A DNA stretch of 64,000 nt from Candidatus Thioglobus sp. (GTDB lineage: Bacteria > Pseudomonadota > Gammaproteobacteria > PS1 > Pseudothioglobaceae). The first letter of the stretch is position 1; every line of letters starts with the position of its first letter. The stretch is from contig DUCF01000026.1 in NCBI GenBank assembly GCA_012959965.1, positions 1-64,000 on the forward strand. The letters run 5' to 3'. A program made the position numbers and the translations under genes. Shown piece by piece: positions 1 to 11,384 of this stretch. The notes beneath the pieces are model-generated. The model was not told where the DNA came from. It worked only from the letters and a program-made list of their open reading frames with translations, and searched no databases.

Positions 1-550
1 TGATCGCGTCAATTGCAACGGCCGTTTTGCCCGTTTGACGGTCACCAATGATCAACTCACGCTGACCACGACCAATTGGAACCATCGCGTCAATCGCCTT
101 AATACCTGTTTGGATTGGCTGATCAACCGACTTTCTTTCAATAACGCCTGGAGCAACAACCTCTAGAGGGTGCGAACTGGATGCGTTAATATCGCCTTTA
201 CCGTCAATTGCCTTTCCAAGAGGGCTAACAACACGACCAAGAAGTTCAGTGCCAACCGGCACTTCCATGATTCGGTTTGTGCATTTAACTGTGTCGCCTT
301 CTGAAATATGAAGGTAATCACCCAGCACTACCGAGCCAACTGAATCTTGCTCAAGGTTAAGAGCCATACCGAATGTATTGCCCGGGAATTCTAGCATCTC
401 ACCGAACTGTGCATCAGCCAAGCCGTGAATACGGACAATGCCGTCACTCACACTGATAACTGTGCCTTCTGTACGAGCTTCTACTGAAAAGTCAAAACCC
501 TCTATTTGTTTTTTAATTAAATCACTGATTTCAGAAGCGTTTAATTGCAT
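1..550 (-). CDS. atpA: ATP synthase F1 subunit alpha, N-terminal part (runs off window)
   Basis: Alpha subunit of the catalytic head of F1Fo ATP synthase at the inner face of the cytoplasmic membrane. The start codon is at 550 and about 183 codons are present; the rest lies beyond base 1. The N-terminus [19 protein letters not shown] is typical of gammaproteobacterial AtpA. The nucleotide-binding P-loop GDRQTGKT is visible near residue 170, at about 25-45. It is the last gene visible of the atpI-B-E-F-H-A operon, 20 bp after atpH; gamma, beta and epsilon subunits are expected outside the window. Confidence 0.97.
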   Translation of the reverse strand, partial: MQLNASEISDLIKKQIEGFDFSVEARTEGTVISVSDGIVRIHGLADAQFGEMLEFPGNTFGMALNLEQDSVGSVVLGDYLHISEGDTVKCTNRIMEVPVGTELLGRVVSPLGKAIDGKGDINASSSHPLEVVAPGVIERKSVDQPIQTGIKAIDAMVPIGRGQRELIIGDRQTGKTAVAIDAI

Positions 551-570
551 GACTAACCTCTCTTATAAAA

Positions 571-1119
571 TTAATTTACAGACAAACAAACGCCTAATGC
601 GTCCACTTTTGCCTTAATTGATGTATCGATTACTTTATCGCCTTCTCTAATGACAACGCCACCCGTGAGTGTGTCGTCTACAAGTGTGTCGACATTTACT
701 GTTGTATTGTGCTTAGATGACAAGTCATCAACGATTGCCTTAACTTCTGCATCAGTTAACTCGTATGCACTAACAACAGTGAAGTTCTTACCTTGGTTCG
801 CAGCAAGTACCGCAGCCTCAAAGGTTTCAGCAATATTGCTCATCGCCTCTGTACGGTCGTTGCTAAGAATAAGGTTGATGAACGCAGATTCTTGCGTGCT
901 TAGGCTTCTAGCCATTGCTTTTTCAAGCAGCGTACAGATCAATTGAATCTTTTGATCCTTGCCTGTACTAGGAGAAGCCACAAAAGCTTGTGTTGCCTCA
1001 TCAGACATAATTGCACTAGCAGCGCTAAGTAGGTTGCTCCACTCAGAGTGTGAGCTGCCCTGCTCTGCAATGTCAAAAATCGCTTGTGCGTAAGGCTTGG
1101 CAATTGTTGATAATTCCAT
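571..1119 (-). CDS. atpH: ATP synthase F1 subunit delta
   Basis: Peripheral-stalk subunit (OSCP homologue) that links the F1 head to the b-subunit dimer. At 182 aa it has the usual length, with the N-terminal helical domain starting STIAKPYAQAIFDIA and the conserved C-terminal part TLTGGVVIREGDKVIDTSIKAK that anchors to b. It lies 9 bp after atpF and 20 bp before atpA in the operon. Nothing unusual was seen. Confidence 0.97.
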   Translation of the reverse strand: MELSTIAKPYAQAIFDIAEQGSSHSEWSNLLSAASAIMSDEATQAFVASPSTGKDQKIQLICTLLEKAMARSLSTQESAFINLILSNDRTEAMSNIAETFEAAVLAANQGKNFTVVSAYELTDAEVKAIVDDLSSKHNTTVNVDTLVDDTLTGGVVIREGDKVIDTSIKAKVDALGVCLSVN

Positions 1120-1128
1120 CGTCTAGAC

Positions 1129-1599
1129 CTATAGTGATTGAGACAATTTAGAAAGCATGTCTTTGTGCGCTTTCGCGTCAACTTCTTTCTCTAGCACTGA
1201 GTTAACGCCCTGCATAACCAAAGTCGAAACTTGGTCCTTTAGGTCGTTACGCGCTCTAACAACTTCTTGATCAAGCTCAGATTTAGCATGTGCTTTGATC
1301 TTGTCAGCCTCTTCAACTGCAGCGCCTTTGGCGTTGTCAATCATTACGTTAGCTTGCTTATCAGCGTTATCAATAATCTCTTTCGCTTGGTTTTTAGTGC
1401 TCGCAATAAGCTCTTCAGCTTTCTGCTGCGCTTGTGCGTGCTCTGCTCTACCTTGCTCTGCTGCCAATAGACCTTCTTCGATGCTCTTCTTACGTGCAGC
1501 CATCGCCTCAACAAGTGGCGGCCAGACAAACTTCATGCAAAACCAGACAAAAAGTCCAAACATGATTAGTTGTCCAAATAGCGTAGCGTTAATATTCAT
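1129..1599 (-). CDS. atpF: ATP synthase Fo subunit b
   Basis: Membrane-anchored stator subunit. At 156 aa it matches the usual gammaproteobacterial length. It begins [20 protein letters not shown], a single N-terminal membrane helix (residues about 6-26), followed by a long charged and Ala/Glu/Lys-rich coiled coil (about 35-140). Lies 35 bp after atpE in the atp operon. Confidence 0.97.
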   Translation of the reverse strand: MNINATLFGQLIMFGLFVWFCMKFVWPPLVEAMAARKKSIEEGLLAAEQGRAEHAQAQQKAEELIASTKNQAKEIIDNADKQANVMIDNAKGAAVEEADKIKAHAKSELDQEVVRARNDLKDQVSTLVMQGVNSVLEKEVDAKAHKDMLSKLSQSL

Positions 1600-1634
1600 A
1601 GCAAATACCCTTATTTAGGTGAAAAAGAAATAAA

Positions 1635-1877
<243 letters not shown>

Positions 1878-1908
1878 TTACTCCTACTTGTAAAAATTAT
1901 TAAAAAAA

Positions 1909-3086
<1,178 letters not shown>

Positions 3087-3112
3087 CCACTCTGGCCATA
3101 CACAAACGAAAC

Positions 3113-3140
3113 ATTATACCGTTTTAGCGATTTTAATCAA
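3113..3140 (-). promoter_or_regulatory. Predicted sigma-70 promoter of the atp operon
   Basis: Read on the minus strand: -35 TTGATT at 3140-3135, a 16-nt spacer, and a consensus -10 TATAAT at 3118-3113. The predicted transcript starts about 20 nt before the atpI frame. Confidence 0.6.
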
Positions 3141-3150
3141 GTCACAAGTG

Positions 3151-3225
3151 TATGATTTTTTGTTGTTATTCTCTATATGATTTTTTGTTGTTATTCTCTA
3201 TATGATTTTTTGTTGTTATTTTCTA
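3151..3225. repeat. Three tandem copies of a 25-bp unit
   Basis: Units at 3151-3175, 3176-3200 and 3201-3225, each starting TATGATTTTTTG and ending CTCTA. Copies 1 and 2 are identical; copy 3 has one C-to-T change (TTCTA). The array starts about 10 bp upstream of the atp -35 box. Confidence 0.95.
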
Positions 3226-3451
3226 GTTGGTATGAAAACCCCTTAAGGAACATGCGCGCAACGGGTTGTCTGTCGGTAAATATTGCATGCCTTAGCTAAG
3301 CCGATCTCACCATCCATACAATTCATTAAAACTTGCTTGCCGGGCTTAGGTAATTTCAGTAGAACTTACGGAATTTAATGGAAAAATCTTAATATTTACC
3401 TTTATTTTCTTTTATAGCTGTTTATTGGAAAAAAAACTTTAAAAAGCCTTT

Positions 3452-3457
3452 TATAAT
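3452..3457 (+). promoter_or_regulatory. Possible -10 box of gdhB
   Basis: TATAAT lies 43 bp before the gdhB start. The only -35-like hexamer, TTGGAA at 3425-3430, is 21 bp away, which is too far, so this promoter is weakly supported. Confidence 0.3.
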
Positions 3458-3499
3458 AGTCTATCATCCAGCCCTTTATAATTATGCACATCAATTGAA

Positions 3500-6400
3500 A
3501 TGATAGCGATTATTGAAGATCTTGCAAAGCAAGGCGTTGCCCTCAGTGAGCAAAATAAGCAATATCTAACTCATTATTATCACGGTCTACACCCCTCAGA
3601 CTACAACAACTCCGAAGCAGAATATCTGCTGCAATGCGCAAACATCCACTTAGCGCTTGGTGCCTCAAAACATTGTGACGAAACACTCATTGAGAGCTCC
3701 AACATCGCTAGCCCAAACTCAACAGCGACCAATACCGTTATCAGCGTTATTACTAAAGATACGCCCTTTATTCGGGACACTCTTATTATGTGCATCAATG
3801 GCTTTGGTGCAAACATTATCTTTACTCACGCTTCCTTACTAGAGGCTGGGCGTGACGAAAAAGGCAATATTCGCCACCTCTCGCCTTACAAAAAAGGCGA
3901 ATGCCATGAAGACGAGATTGAGTCTTTTATGCAGTTTCACCTTGAGTTCATGTCGCCCGAGAGTGTCGACACGCTCAAAGGAAAAATGCGCAGACGAATT
4001 GATGCAATTCACTATGTGGTTAGTGACTGGCCTATCGCGCGCAACCGTTTACTGCAGATTGCCGAACTTCTCGGCGCTGAAAAAGCACCCACCTCCAGCA
4101 GCGACTTTATTCGCTGGATAGAAAATCATAACTTTGCCGTTCTTGGTAGTGCAGAGATTGAGCAAGACACGGCACTGAAAACGATTGTCGACGAAAGCGC
4201 CACCGGTCTATTCCGCTACTTGCTAGAGAGCGATCAAGAGGTCGCGCCATTTATCCCCAATCTTTCATTTGGCCCCTCATCACTTATTGTAACCAAACTA
4301 TCGGTTACCTCTAAGATTCACCGCTCTCGACAAATGGACGTTATTGCGATCCGTGTTGATGGTCGTTATTATTGCTTTGTCGGCTTTTTATCTGGCACGT
4401 CTTTTAACCAAAGTGTGTTTCAAGTGCCGCTAATCAAAGAAAAGGCGGAACGGGTCCTAGAGCGCTCCGGACTGCGCTCAACCAGTTGCAACCATAAAGC
4501 AATGCAAAATCTGTTAGAAAGCTTTCCACGTGCGCTTATGTTTCAAATCAAAACAGACCGATTATTGGAAATTGGCAGCAGTGTTTTAAGCCATCAAGAG
4601 CGACGTAAAACACACGTATACTTGACCAAAGACCGTTGTGGCCATTTTTATACCAGCTTGGTGTATTTGCCTCGTGATATTTTCGACTCAGAGCTGCGCC
4701 AAAAAATTCAACAACGACTGCACAGCCTATTTGAAGCTGATTTTGTTTTATTCGATGTGCGTTTTTTCGACTCTGTCTTATGTCGCATTGAGTTTAATAT
4801 CTTTACCCAATCAGGCATCGAAATAAGCGAGGAAGAACTTGCAACAGAGGTTAAATCGATTGCTTATGATTGGTACGCAGAACTGCGTCACGTGATGCAA
4901 GTGGGTGGCGCTGATTCGTCCTTGTTTAATGATTATCAAAACGCGTTTCCACGAACTTACACTAACGACTACGGCGTAGATCGTGGTTTTGAAGACATTC
5001 TCAAACTCGAGTCTTTATCGCCAAACAATTTCGCCAGTGACTTATTTGTTGGCTCGGGGCGCTCCGCCGACAGTGTCAATTTTAGAATTTACAGCAAAGA
5101 TCACTCGCTAACACTGTCCGACATTGTGCCCGTCTTTGAAAACCTGGGCGTCAATGTGGTTTCCGAGCACCCTTACAAAATTAATACCAGCGGCAGCCAT
5201 CGAATCAAAATTCGCAATATCGAATTATTACGAAAAGACCAGAAAGATTTTGACCTTAAGGTTGATAAAGACAGATTTCTCCAAGCATTTGAGCAGATTT
5301 GCATGGGCGCAATTGAGAATGACGGCTTTAACCAGCTTGTTCTTTGTGCGGGTATAGATGTTAGACAAGCCAATCTATTTCGCGCCATTTATGTTTATCT
5401 AAAGCAAATAAATTTTAGTTACAGCCAAAACTTTATTACCAACACACTAACCAACCATGTTGAGTTGAGTAAAGCGCTTTTTGCCTTATTTGAAGCCAAG
5501 TTCGATATCAACAACAAAGAGCATGTGAGCGCGCAAGAGCCAATAAAAGCAAGAATTACAGAGCGACTCGAAGCGGTCTCATCGCTGGACGAAGACAGAG
5601 TGATCAGCGGCTATTTAGAAGTTATAGAAGCCATGGTTCGAACCAATTACTACCAGGATAATGAGGATTATCTGTGCTTTAAAATCCAATCTCAAAAAAT
5701 TTCTTTTCTGCCAAAGCCCGCGCCATTATACGAAATATTCATGTATTCGGCACGAGTTCAAGGTGTGCATTTACGCGGCGGCAAAATTGCCCGTGGCGGA
5801 TTGCGCTGGTCAGACCGCTCCGAGGACTTTAGAACCGAAGTGCTGGGCTTAGTCAAGGCACAACAAGTCAAAAATACGGTCATTGTGCCGGTCGGCTCCA
5901 AAGGCGGCTTTGTCCCAAGAAGCCTGCCTGCCGAGCGAGACAAAATGCTCGCTGAAGGCGTTGCCTGTTATAAGTTGTTTATTCAATCGCTGCTTGATCT
6001 AACAGACAATATTGTCGACGGCATTATTGTTCCGCCAAAAAATGTTGTGCGTCATGACGACGACGATCCGTACTTGGTTGTGGCTGCCGATAAAGGCACC
6101 GCCAGCTTTTCTGATATTGCCAATGAAATTTCTACGAATAATAACTTCTGGCTTGGGGATGCGTTCGCTTCGGGCGGCTCGGTGGGTTATGATCATAAAA
6201 AAATGGGGATTACCGCACGAGGCGCTTGGGAATGTGTCAAGCGTCACTTCCGTGAAATGGGCAAAGACATCCAGTCTGAGGCCTTTAGTGTTGTCGGCGT
6301 GGGCGACATGGGTGGCGATGTTTTCGGCAATGGCATGCTGCTTTCAAAGCACATTCGCTTGCTTGCGACCTTTAACCACCTCCATATTTTTATCGACCCA

Positions 6401-8119
6401 AACCCAGACACAAGCATCAGTTTTACCGAAAGACAGCGGCTTTTCACCACTGAAAACACCACTTGGCAAGATTATGACAAAAAATTAATCTCAAAGGGTG
6501 GTGGTGTTTTTGAGCGCAGCGCTAAATCCATTGAGTTGTCGCCAGAAGCGATGAAAGCACTAGGCACAACACAAAATACATTCAGCCCCGATGCCTTGAT
6601 AAATACCATTTTAAAAGCGCCGGCAGAATTATTCTGGAATGGCGGCATTGGTACTTACGTTATTGCCAGTTACGAGTCTCATCTTGATGCCCAGGACAAG
6701 GCCAATGATTCGACGCGCGTTAAAGCGAGCGAGCTTCGCTGTAAAGTGATTGGCGAAGGTGGCAATTTAGGCATGACGCAAAATTCACGCATTGAGTTTG
6801 ATCAGCTAGGCGGGCGTTGCTATTCTGACGCCATTGACAATTCTGCCGGCGTAGACAGCTCTGACCATGAAGTCAACCTAAAAATTCTACTGAACACGCT
6901 TGAAACCAAACAACGTAACAAAACGCTTGCAAAAATGGAGACCGAGGTGGCAGCGCTGTGCCTACAAAACAATTACCAGCAGTCGGCAGTAATTAGCATT
7001 CACACTCGACCAAGCCCAGAGAATCTGGCTGGCCAAGCAGAGGCCATAAATTATTTAGAAAAAGCCGGCCTCTTGGATCGTGAACTTGAGTACTTGCCGA
7101 GCAAGAAAGAGCTAAAGGGTCGCTTGATCGGCAGCAAATGCTTGACCAAACCAGAACTTGGTGTATTACTTGCCTATAGTAAAATGGATTTATACCAAAA
7201 CTTGTTAGAGTCTGGTCTGACTACTGGCAAAGGGCTTTACCCTCATCTTATAAATTACTTCCCTACGCTTGTTGCCAATGAATATTCGAATCTGCTTGAT
7301 AGCCACAGACTGAAAAACGAGATTATCTTAACCGTTGTTATTAATAAGATTATTAACACTATGGGGCCCGTCTTTCACATCCGCATGCACAATTTAACAG
7401 GTGCTAGCTACGCCCAAATAAGTCGTGCTTATCTAATCAGCGCTGACCTTTTAGATATTGACGGCCTGCTTGAGGCTGTTCATGGGCTGGATAATAAAGT
7501 TGCTAGTAATATACAATATGAGGCTATTAGCGCATTAACAAAAGTTGTTCGCGCAAACGTTATTTGGCTGCTTAGCAGCAGGGCCGAGCTCGATGTAAGT
7601 GACGCGCTAGACAACTATCGGACGAAGTACAACGACGTTAAAGACAGCGTTCAAAAACTCAGCGGTGAAGGCCTGAGTCGCAAAACACTCAAGCTCAATG
7701 AGCAAGGCTTGCCTCAAAAGCTTGCCGAAAAAATTGCCCTAACCACCAGCTTGTACCACACACTTGATGTGATTGCCATTACCGAGAAAAGCCAAAGCAG
7801 AACAAATGATGCACTTGCAACGTATTTAGCTATTTCTCAAGACTTGGATATTCGCTGGCTCAGTTTAAAAATAAACGCCCTAGAGGTGACTAATGCTTGG
7901 CATGCAAGTGCAAAGTTTAAACTGCAAAATCAGCTGAGGGATGTTCACGCTCGCATTACCGAGACGGCGCTTGCCTTGGGCTCCACGACACAATTCCACC
8001 AAGCCTACACAGCTAAAATTGAACGGTTGCAGCTGATGATTCAATCCATCAAAGAAGAGAAACAAACGGACTTTACGACGCTTCACGTCATTGTTGGTGA
8101 GTTAGAGGGAATTTTGTAA
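3500..8119 (+). CDS. gdhB: NAD-specific glutamate dehydrogenase, large (180-kDa class)
   Basis: Oxidative deamination of glutamate to 2-oxoglutarate and ammonia with NAD+, a catabolic cytoplasmic enzyme. At 1539 aa it matches the L-180 class (about 1600 aa). A long N-terminal regulatory region with ACT-like segments occupies roughly the first 700 residues. The catalytic core follows, with RGGLRWSDR (about 771), VPVGSKGGFVPR (about 797) and VGVGDMGGDVFGNGML (about 933), and then a helical C-terminal domain. There is no convincing Shine-Dalgarno before the ATG at 3500. It is monocistronic and convergent with recN. Its presence next to branched-chain amino acid catabolism fits growth on amino acids. 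Confidence 0.96.
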   Translation: MIAIIEDLAKQGVALSEQNKQYLTHYYHGLHPSDYNNSEAEYLLQCANIHLALGASKHCDETLIESSNIASPNSTATNTVISVITKDTPFIRDTLIMCINGFGANIIFTHASLLEAGRDEKGNIRHLSPYKKGECHEDEIESFMQFHLEFMSPESVDTLKGKMRRRIDAIHYVVSDWPIARNRLLQIAELLGAEKAPTSSSDFIRWIENHNFAVLGSAEIEQDTALKTIVDESATGLFRYLLESDQEVAPFIPNLSFGPSSLIVTKLSVTSKIHRSRQMDVIAIRVDGRYYCFVGFLSGTSFNQSVFQVPLIKEKAERVLERSGLRSTSCNHKAMQNLLESFPRALMFQIKTDRLLEIGSSVLSHQERRKTHVYLTKDRCGHFYTSLVYLPRDIFDSELRQKIQQRLHSLFEADFVLFDVRFFDSVLCRIEFNIFTQSGIEISEEELATEVKSIAYDWYAELRHVMQVGGADSSLFNDYQNAFPRTYTNDYGVDRGFEDILKLESLSPNNFASDLFVGSGRSADSVNFRIYSKDHSLTLSDIVPVFENLGVNVVSEHPYKINTSGSHRIKIRNIELLRKDQKDFDLKVDKDRFLQAFEQICMGAIENDGFNQLVLCAGIDVRQANLFRAIYVYLKQINFSYSQNFITNTLTNHVELSKALFALFEAKFDINNKEHVSAQEPIKARITERLEAVSSLDEDRVISGYLEVIEAMVRTNYYQDNEDYLCFKIQSQKISFLPKPAPLYEIFMYSARVQGVHLRGGKIARGGLRWSDRSEDFRTEVLGLVKAQQVKNTVIVPVGSKGGFVPRSLPAERDKMLAEGVACYKLFIQSLLDLTDNIVDGIIVPPKNVVRHDDDDPYLVVAADKGTASFSDIANEISTNNNFWLGDAFASGGSVGYDHKKMGITARGAWECVKRHFREMGKDIQSEAFSVVGVGDMGGDVFGNGMLLSKHIRLLATFNHLHIFIDPNPDTSISFTERQRLFTTENTTWQDYDKKLISKGGGVFERSAKSIELSPEAMKALGTTQNTFSPDALINTILKAPAELFWNGGIGTYVIASYESHLDAQDKANDSTRVKASELRCKVIGEGGNLGMTQNSRIEFDQLGGRCYSDAIDNSAGVDSSDHEVNLKILLNTLETKQRNKTLAKMETEVAALCLQNNYQQSAVISIHTRPSPENLAGQAEAINYLEKAGLLDRELEYLPSKKELKGRLIGSKCLTKPELGVLLAYSKMDLYQNLLESGLTTGKGLYPHLINYFPTLVANEYSNLLDSHRLKNEIILTVVINKIINTMGPVFHIRMHNLTGASYAQISRAYLISADLLDIDGLLEAVHGLDNKVASNIQYEAISALTKVVRANVIWLLSSRAELDVSDALDNYRTKYNDVKDSVQKLSGEGLSRKTLKLNEQGLPQKLAEKIALTTSLYHTLDVIAITEKSQSRTNDALATYLAISQDLDIRWLSLKINALEVTNAWHASAKFKLQNQLRDVHARITETALALGSTTQFHQAYTAKIERLQLMIQSIKEEKQTDFTTLHVIVGELEGIL

Positions 8120-8149
8120 GGGGCCTTTATGCATAGACCTCTATAGGCT

Positions 8150-9811
8150 TTATGCGACTGTCTTAATCATTTCTGCGGCGGCTATGCGAGTCTTTTGAGT
8201 AATCTTGATGCCGCCTAAAATGCGCGCCACCTCGTCCGTACGTTCCTTGTCTCCCAGTGCATGAACCTCGGTAAAGGTTTCACCGTCTTGCTCACTCTTA
8301 ACCACTTTCATATGTGCGTGGCCTTGCACTGCAACCTGCGCGAGGTGAGTGACGCACAGCACTTGATAGCGCGATGAAAGCCCTCGCAATAAGCGCCCAA
8401 CCACTTCGGCAACGGCGCCACTGATGCCCACATCTACTTCATCGAAGACAATACTTGGTGCCAGATCCGATTTACTGGTGACAACCGAGAGTGCTAATGA
8501 AATGCGCGACAACTCACCACCAGAGGCAACCTTATTGAGCGCCTTAAAGGCTTGGCCCATATTGGTTTTCACCTGAATAACAACCTCTTCATTGCCGTTC
8601 AACTGCACCCTATCGTCAATCGAGTTGAGTACAAACCGCACCTCACTGCCCGGCATTCCGAGCTCCTGCATCACCTTGCTCACCAGTTTTGAGAGTTTGA
8701 TACTGGCACGCTGACGTTGCTTCGACAGCGCCCCAGCCTCACTACTATAAGCACTCTTTAATTCGCTCTGTTTTTGTAGCAGACCTTGTATTTTGTCGCT
8801 GGATGCATCCATACCATCTAGAGAGTCTTGAATGGTTTTTTGGGTGTTGAGCAATTTAGGTATTTGGCAGTGGTGTTTTCTACCGAGGTCATGAAGTTCG
8901 TTAATACGCGCCTCTAGATCCGCTGCGCTTTCCTCATCGCCACCAACTTTGCTTAAGTAGTTAGTCAACTCATAAATACTTTCTTGCACTTGCACTTGCG
9001 CACTCGAGAGAAGCGCTTCAACAGATTCTAAACTTTCGTCCACTTGCCGCGCATGACTAATCTGCCCATCAACACCAATAAGCTGTGCGTTAATGCCGGC
9101 ATCGTAGTCAAGCACCCCTAAAATAGCGGATATTTTTTCAATCAATAGACTGGCGTTGCTGCTGATCTTGTACTGCTCTTCAATGCTGTCAAGTTCATCT
9201 TGTTCAAGTTGTGCCTCGACCAACTCACTTAGTTGGTGGGTCAATAATTCTTGCTGTGCAACGAGCAATTCGCCGCCATTTTGAATGCGCTCAATTTCAC
9301 CGCTTATTTGTTGATATTCGCGAACAACACGGTTAAGCAATTTCACTTGAGCCTGCGCCTCTCCGAAATCGTCTAATAAGATTCGGTGCTGCTGCGTACG
9401 CAATAATAGTTGGTGCTCGTTTTGGCCATGCATATCGATCAACTGACAACCGACGCTTCTCAAAATAGACAAGGTTACCGGTGTGCCATTAACGTAAGCG
9501 CGTGAACGACCATCATCGCCAACAATACGGCGCAAAATGCACTCGCCTTCATCGTCCAAGTCTTGTTCTTCTAGGAATTCTTTAAGTTTTGGTTTTTTAT
9601 CCAGCGCAAAAGTTGCAATAATTTCAGCTTTATTTTTATCTTGGCGCACCAGAGAGGCGTCCGAACGGCCGCCAGTCACAAGATGGAGCGCTTGCACCAT
9701 AATCGACTTACCCGCGCCAGTTTCACCGGTCACTACTGTCATTCCGCTTTGAAAATCAACACTGAGATTCTCAACAACTGCTAAATTTTTGATTGAGAGC
9801 TGCTCTAGCAT
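8150..9811 (-). CDS. recN: DNA repair protein RecN
   Basis: SMC-like ATPase acting in double-strand break repair. It is 553 aa: N-terminal Walker A GETGAGKS at residues 29-36, a central coiled coil (about 160-370), the ABC signature ASGGELSRISLALSVV, and Walker B SIVFDEVDVGISG near the C-terminus. It follows nadK by 42 bp on the same strand, the common gammaproteobacterial order, so the two are probably co-transcribed. Confidence 0.97.
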   Translation of the reverse strand: MLEQLSIKNLAVVENLSVDFQSGMTVVTGETGAGKSIMVQALHLVTGGRSDASLVRQDKNKAEIIATFALDKKPKLKEFLEEQDLDDEGECILRRIVGDDGRSRAYVNGTPVTLSILRSVGCQLIDMHGQNEHQLLLRTQQHRILLDDFGEAQAQVKLLNRVVREYQQISGEIERIQNGGELLVAQQELLTHQLSELVEAQLEQDELDSIEEQYKISSNASLLIEKISAILGVLDYDAGINAQLIGVDGQISHARQVDESLESVEALLSSAQVQVQESIYELTNYLSKVGGDEESAADLEARINELHDLGRKHHCQIPKLLNTQKTIQDSLDGMDASSDKIQGLLQKQSELKSAYSSEAGALSKQRQRASIKLSKLVSKVMQELGMPGSEVRFVLNSIDDRVQLNGNEEVVIQVKTNMGQAFKALNKVASGGELSRISLALSVVTSKSDLAPSIVFDEVDVGISGAVAEVVGRLLRGLSSRYQVLCVTHLAQVAVQGHAHMKVVKSEQDGETFTEVHALGDKERTDEVARILGGIKITQKTRIAAAEMIKTVA

Positions 9812-9853
9812 AAGTCAGAAATTATCATACTTGTCAAGGTTGGGCTTATTCAG

Positions 9854-10672
9854 CTAAACCTTCCTACCCCAATGCAATTTAGTGCGAATAATTTTGAAAT
9901 AATCATAGCGCTTAGGGTGTATCAAATGGACAAAATTCTCATTCTGCTTAACCCGTAGCTTATCACCCAACTGATTCGGCATCGTAGATTGGCCATCAAA
10001 ACTGACTGTTGCTCGCTCAACCGAATCTAACACATGTACTAACACTTCGCTTTGGCCGTGCAAGACAATGGGACGATGGCTCATAGTATGTGGACAAATG
10101 GATACCAAGGTTATCGCATTAACACCAGGGTGCACAATAGGGCCGCCACTTGAAAGCGAGTAAGCCGTTGAGCCTGTTGGCGTGGCAATAATGATGCCGT
10201 CCGAGCGCTGATTATTAACAAAAATACCGTCAACATACAAATCGAAATCAAGCATTCTTGGGGTGTGGTTACGATGAATAACCACCTCATTAAAAGCCAA
10301 ATGGTGAGACAAAACCTTATTGCCTCGCTCAACTTGACAGGACAATAACGCGCGCCTTTCTTTGATGTATTTGCCCTCTAATATTTCCGCAACTGCTTCA
10401 GTCATACCCTCCACTGCTAGGTCTACTAAAAAGCCAAGATAGCCTAAATTGATCCCAAGAATAGGGATGCCATTATCAACAAAAGTACGCGCAGTGTTAA
10501 GAATTGTGCCGTCACCACCAACCACAATAATAAGATCTGCACTCTCTTTTATTGCGTCAGCGCCTTCGACAAGGGTGATGCCTCGTTTTTCAAGGAAAAC
10601 ACTTAGCCTGCTACCTGTCTGTTCGCTGGTAAAATCTTTTGGTTTGGTAATAATGCCAATTGTATTAAACAT
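9854..10672 (-). CDS. nadK: NAD kinase
   Basis: Phosphorylates NAD to NADP in the cytoplasm. I chose the ATG at 10672 (272 aa, MFNTIGIITKP); an in-frame upstream start at 10702 adds ten non-conserved residues. Motifs: GGDGT at residues 52-56, NLGYLGFLVD, and the substrate loop TPTGSTAYSLSSGGPI. It is followed by recN and divergent from grpE, whose predicted heat-shock promoter overlaps the region just upstream of this start. Confidence 0.96.
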   Translation of the reverse strand: MFNTIGIITKPKDFTSEQTGSRLSVFLEKRGITLVEGADAIKESADLIIVVGGDGTILNTARTFVDNGIPILGINLGYLGFLVDLAVEGMTEAVAEILEGKYIKERRALLSCQVERGNKVLSHHLAFNEVVIHRNHTPRMLDFDLYVDGIFVNNQRSDGIIIATPTGSTAYSLSSGGPIVHPGVNAITLVSICPHTMSHRPIVLHGQSEVLVHVLDSVERATVSFDGQSTMPNQLGDKLRVKQNENFVHLIHPKRYDYFKIIRTKLHWGRKV

Positions 10673-10676
10673 AGGC

Positions 10677-10706
10677 CTTGAAATATTATAAAAAGTGACC
10701 ACATAT
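10677..10706 (+). promoter_or_regulatory. Predicted sigma-32 (heat-shock) promoter of grpE
   Basis: CTTGAAA at 10677-10683, a 15-nt spacer, then CCACATAT at 10699-10706, which differs from the sigma-32 -10 consensus CCCCATnT at one position. It lies 57 bp before the grpE ATG. grpE is a classic sigma-32 target, which supports the call. Confidence 0.55.
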
Positions 10707-10762
10707 CAATGAAATCAACACGAACAATGGTTCCCTGTAATATACATTAGTTGGACAATAAA

Positions 10763-11308
10763 ATGACAAAAAAGAAAGAGCAAGACATCGAGCAAGAGCA
10801 AGCCCCTGAAGAGCAAGAAGTAGAGACAACAGAGACCGAAGAAGGGCTCGATATTGAGGCGCAACTCGCTGCCGCACAACAGTCCGCTAAAGACAATTGG
10901 GACAAAGTTCTACGCGCGCAAGCAGAAATGGAAAACCTTAAACGGCGCTCAGCAAGAGACTTGGAAAACGCCCACAAATACGCCCTAGACGGCTTTGTTA
11001 AGGCCTTACTTGAAGTTAAAGACTCTCTGTCTATGGGATTAAAGTCAGCCACCGAAGATGGTGCAACCGTCGAGCACATCGTTGAAGGCCTTGAAATGAC
11101 CGATAAGGTTTTCGCCTCAACGCTGGAAAAATTTGGTGTTGAAACGCTCAACCCTGTCGGCGATAAATTCAATCCCGAACTTCACGAAGCAGTGACCATG
11201 ATTCCAATGCCAGACAAAGAATCAAATTCAGTACTTGACGTGGTGCAAGTAGGCTTCACCCTAAACGGTCGCCTTGTTCGCCCTGCAATGGTGGTGGTTG
11301 TTCAGTAA
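10763..11308 (+). CDS. grpE: Nucleotide exchange factor GrpE
   Basis: Exchange factor that releases ADP from DnaK in the Hsp70 cycle. From the ATG at 10763 the protein is 181 aa; a TTG four codons upstream is possible. It has an acidic, Glu/Gln-rich N-terminal tail (residues 1-40), a long dimerisation helix ([21 protein letters not shown]), and the C-terminal beta domain with NPELHEAV and [16 protein letters not shown]. dnaK and dnaJ do not follow: the gene stands alone, ended by a strong terminator. Confidence 0.96.
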   Translation: MTKKKEQDIEQEQAPEEQEVETTETEEGLDIEAQLAAAQQSAKDNWDKVLRAQAEMENLKRRSARDLENAHKYALDGFVKALLEVKDSLSMGLKSATEDGATVEHIVEGLEMTDKVFASTLEKFGVETLNPVGDKFNPELHEAVTMIPMPDKESNSVLDVVQVGFTLNGRLVRPAMVVVVQ

Positions 11309-11384
11309 ATCGAAAATTTGCTAAATTTTGTAAAATAAGGCCAAAACACACGTTTTTTGGACAAATATTGGCTGTATTTCACAC

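Larger units (their letters stand above)
3087..3499. other. Intergenic region between divergent atp operon and gdhB
   Basis: This 413-bp region holds the atp promoter next to atpI, three tandem copies of a 25-bp AT-rich unit at 3151-3225, and an AT-rich stretch before gdhB with a TATAAT at 3452-3457 but no good -35. I see no gene or RNA in 3230-3440. Confidence 0.7.

Noticed and set aside
3151-3225. Tandem repeats considered as a CRISPR fragment.
   Set aside because: Units are directly abutting with no spacers and no cas genes are present; the same holds for 11567-11617.
6012-6488. Plus-strand 158-codon frame inside gdhB.
   Set aside because: It is a shifted-frame shadow of the conserved catalytic core of glutamate dehydrogenase.
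8120-8149. Possible terminator between gdhB and recN.
   Set aside because: Only a 5-bp ATAGA/TCTAT stem and no T run; too weak to call.
10747-11172. Minus-strand 141-codon frame opposite grpE.
   Set aside because: Its Ser/Ala-rich product reflects the antisense of a charged coiled-coil gene; grpE is certain.
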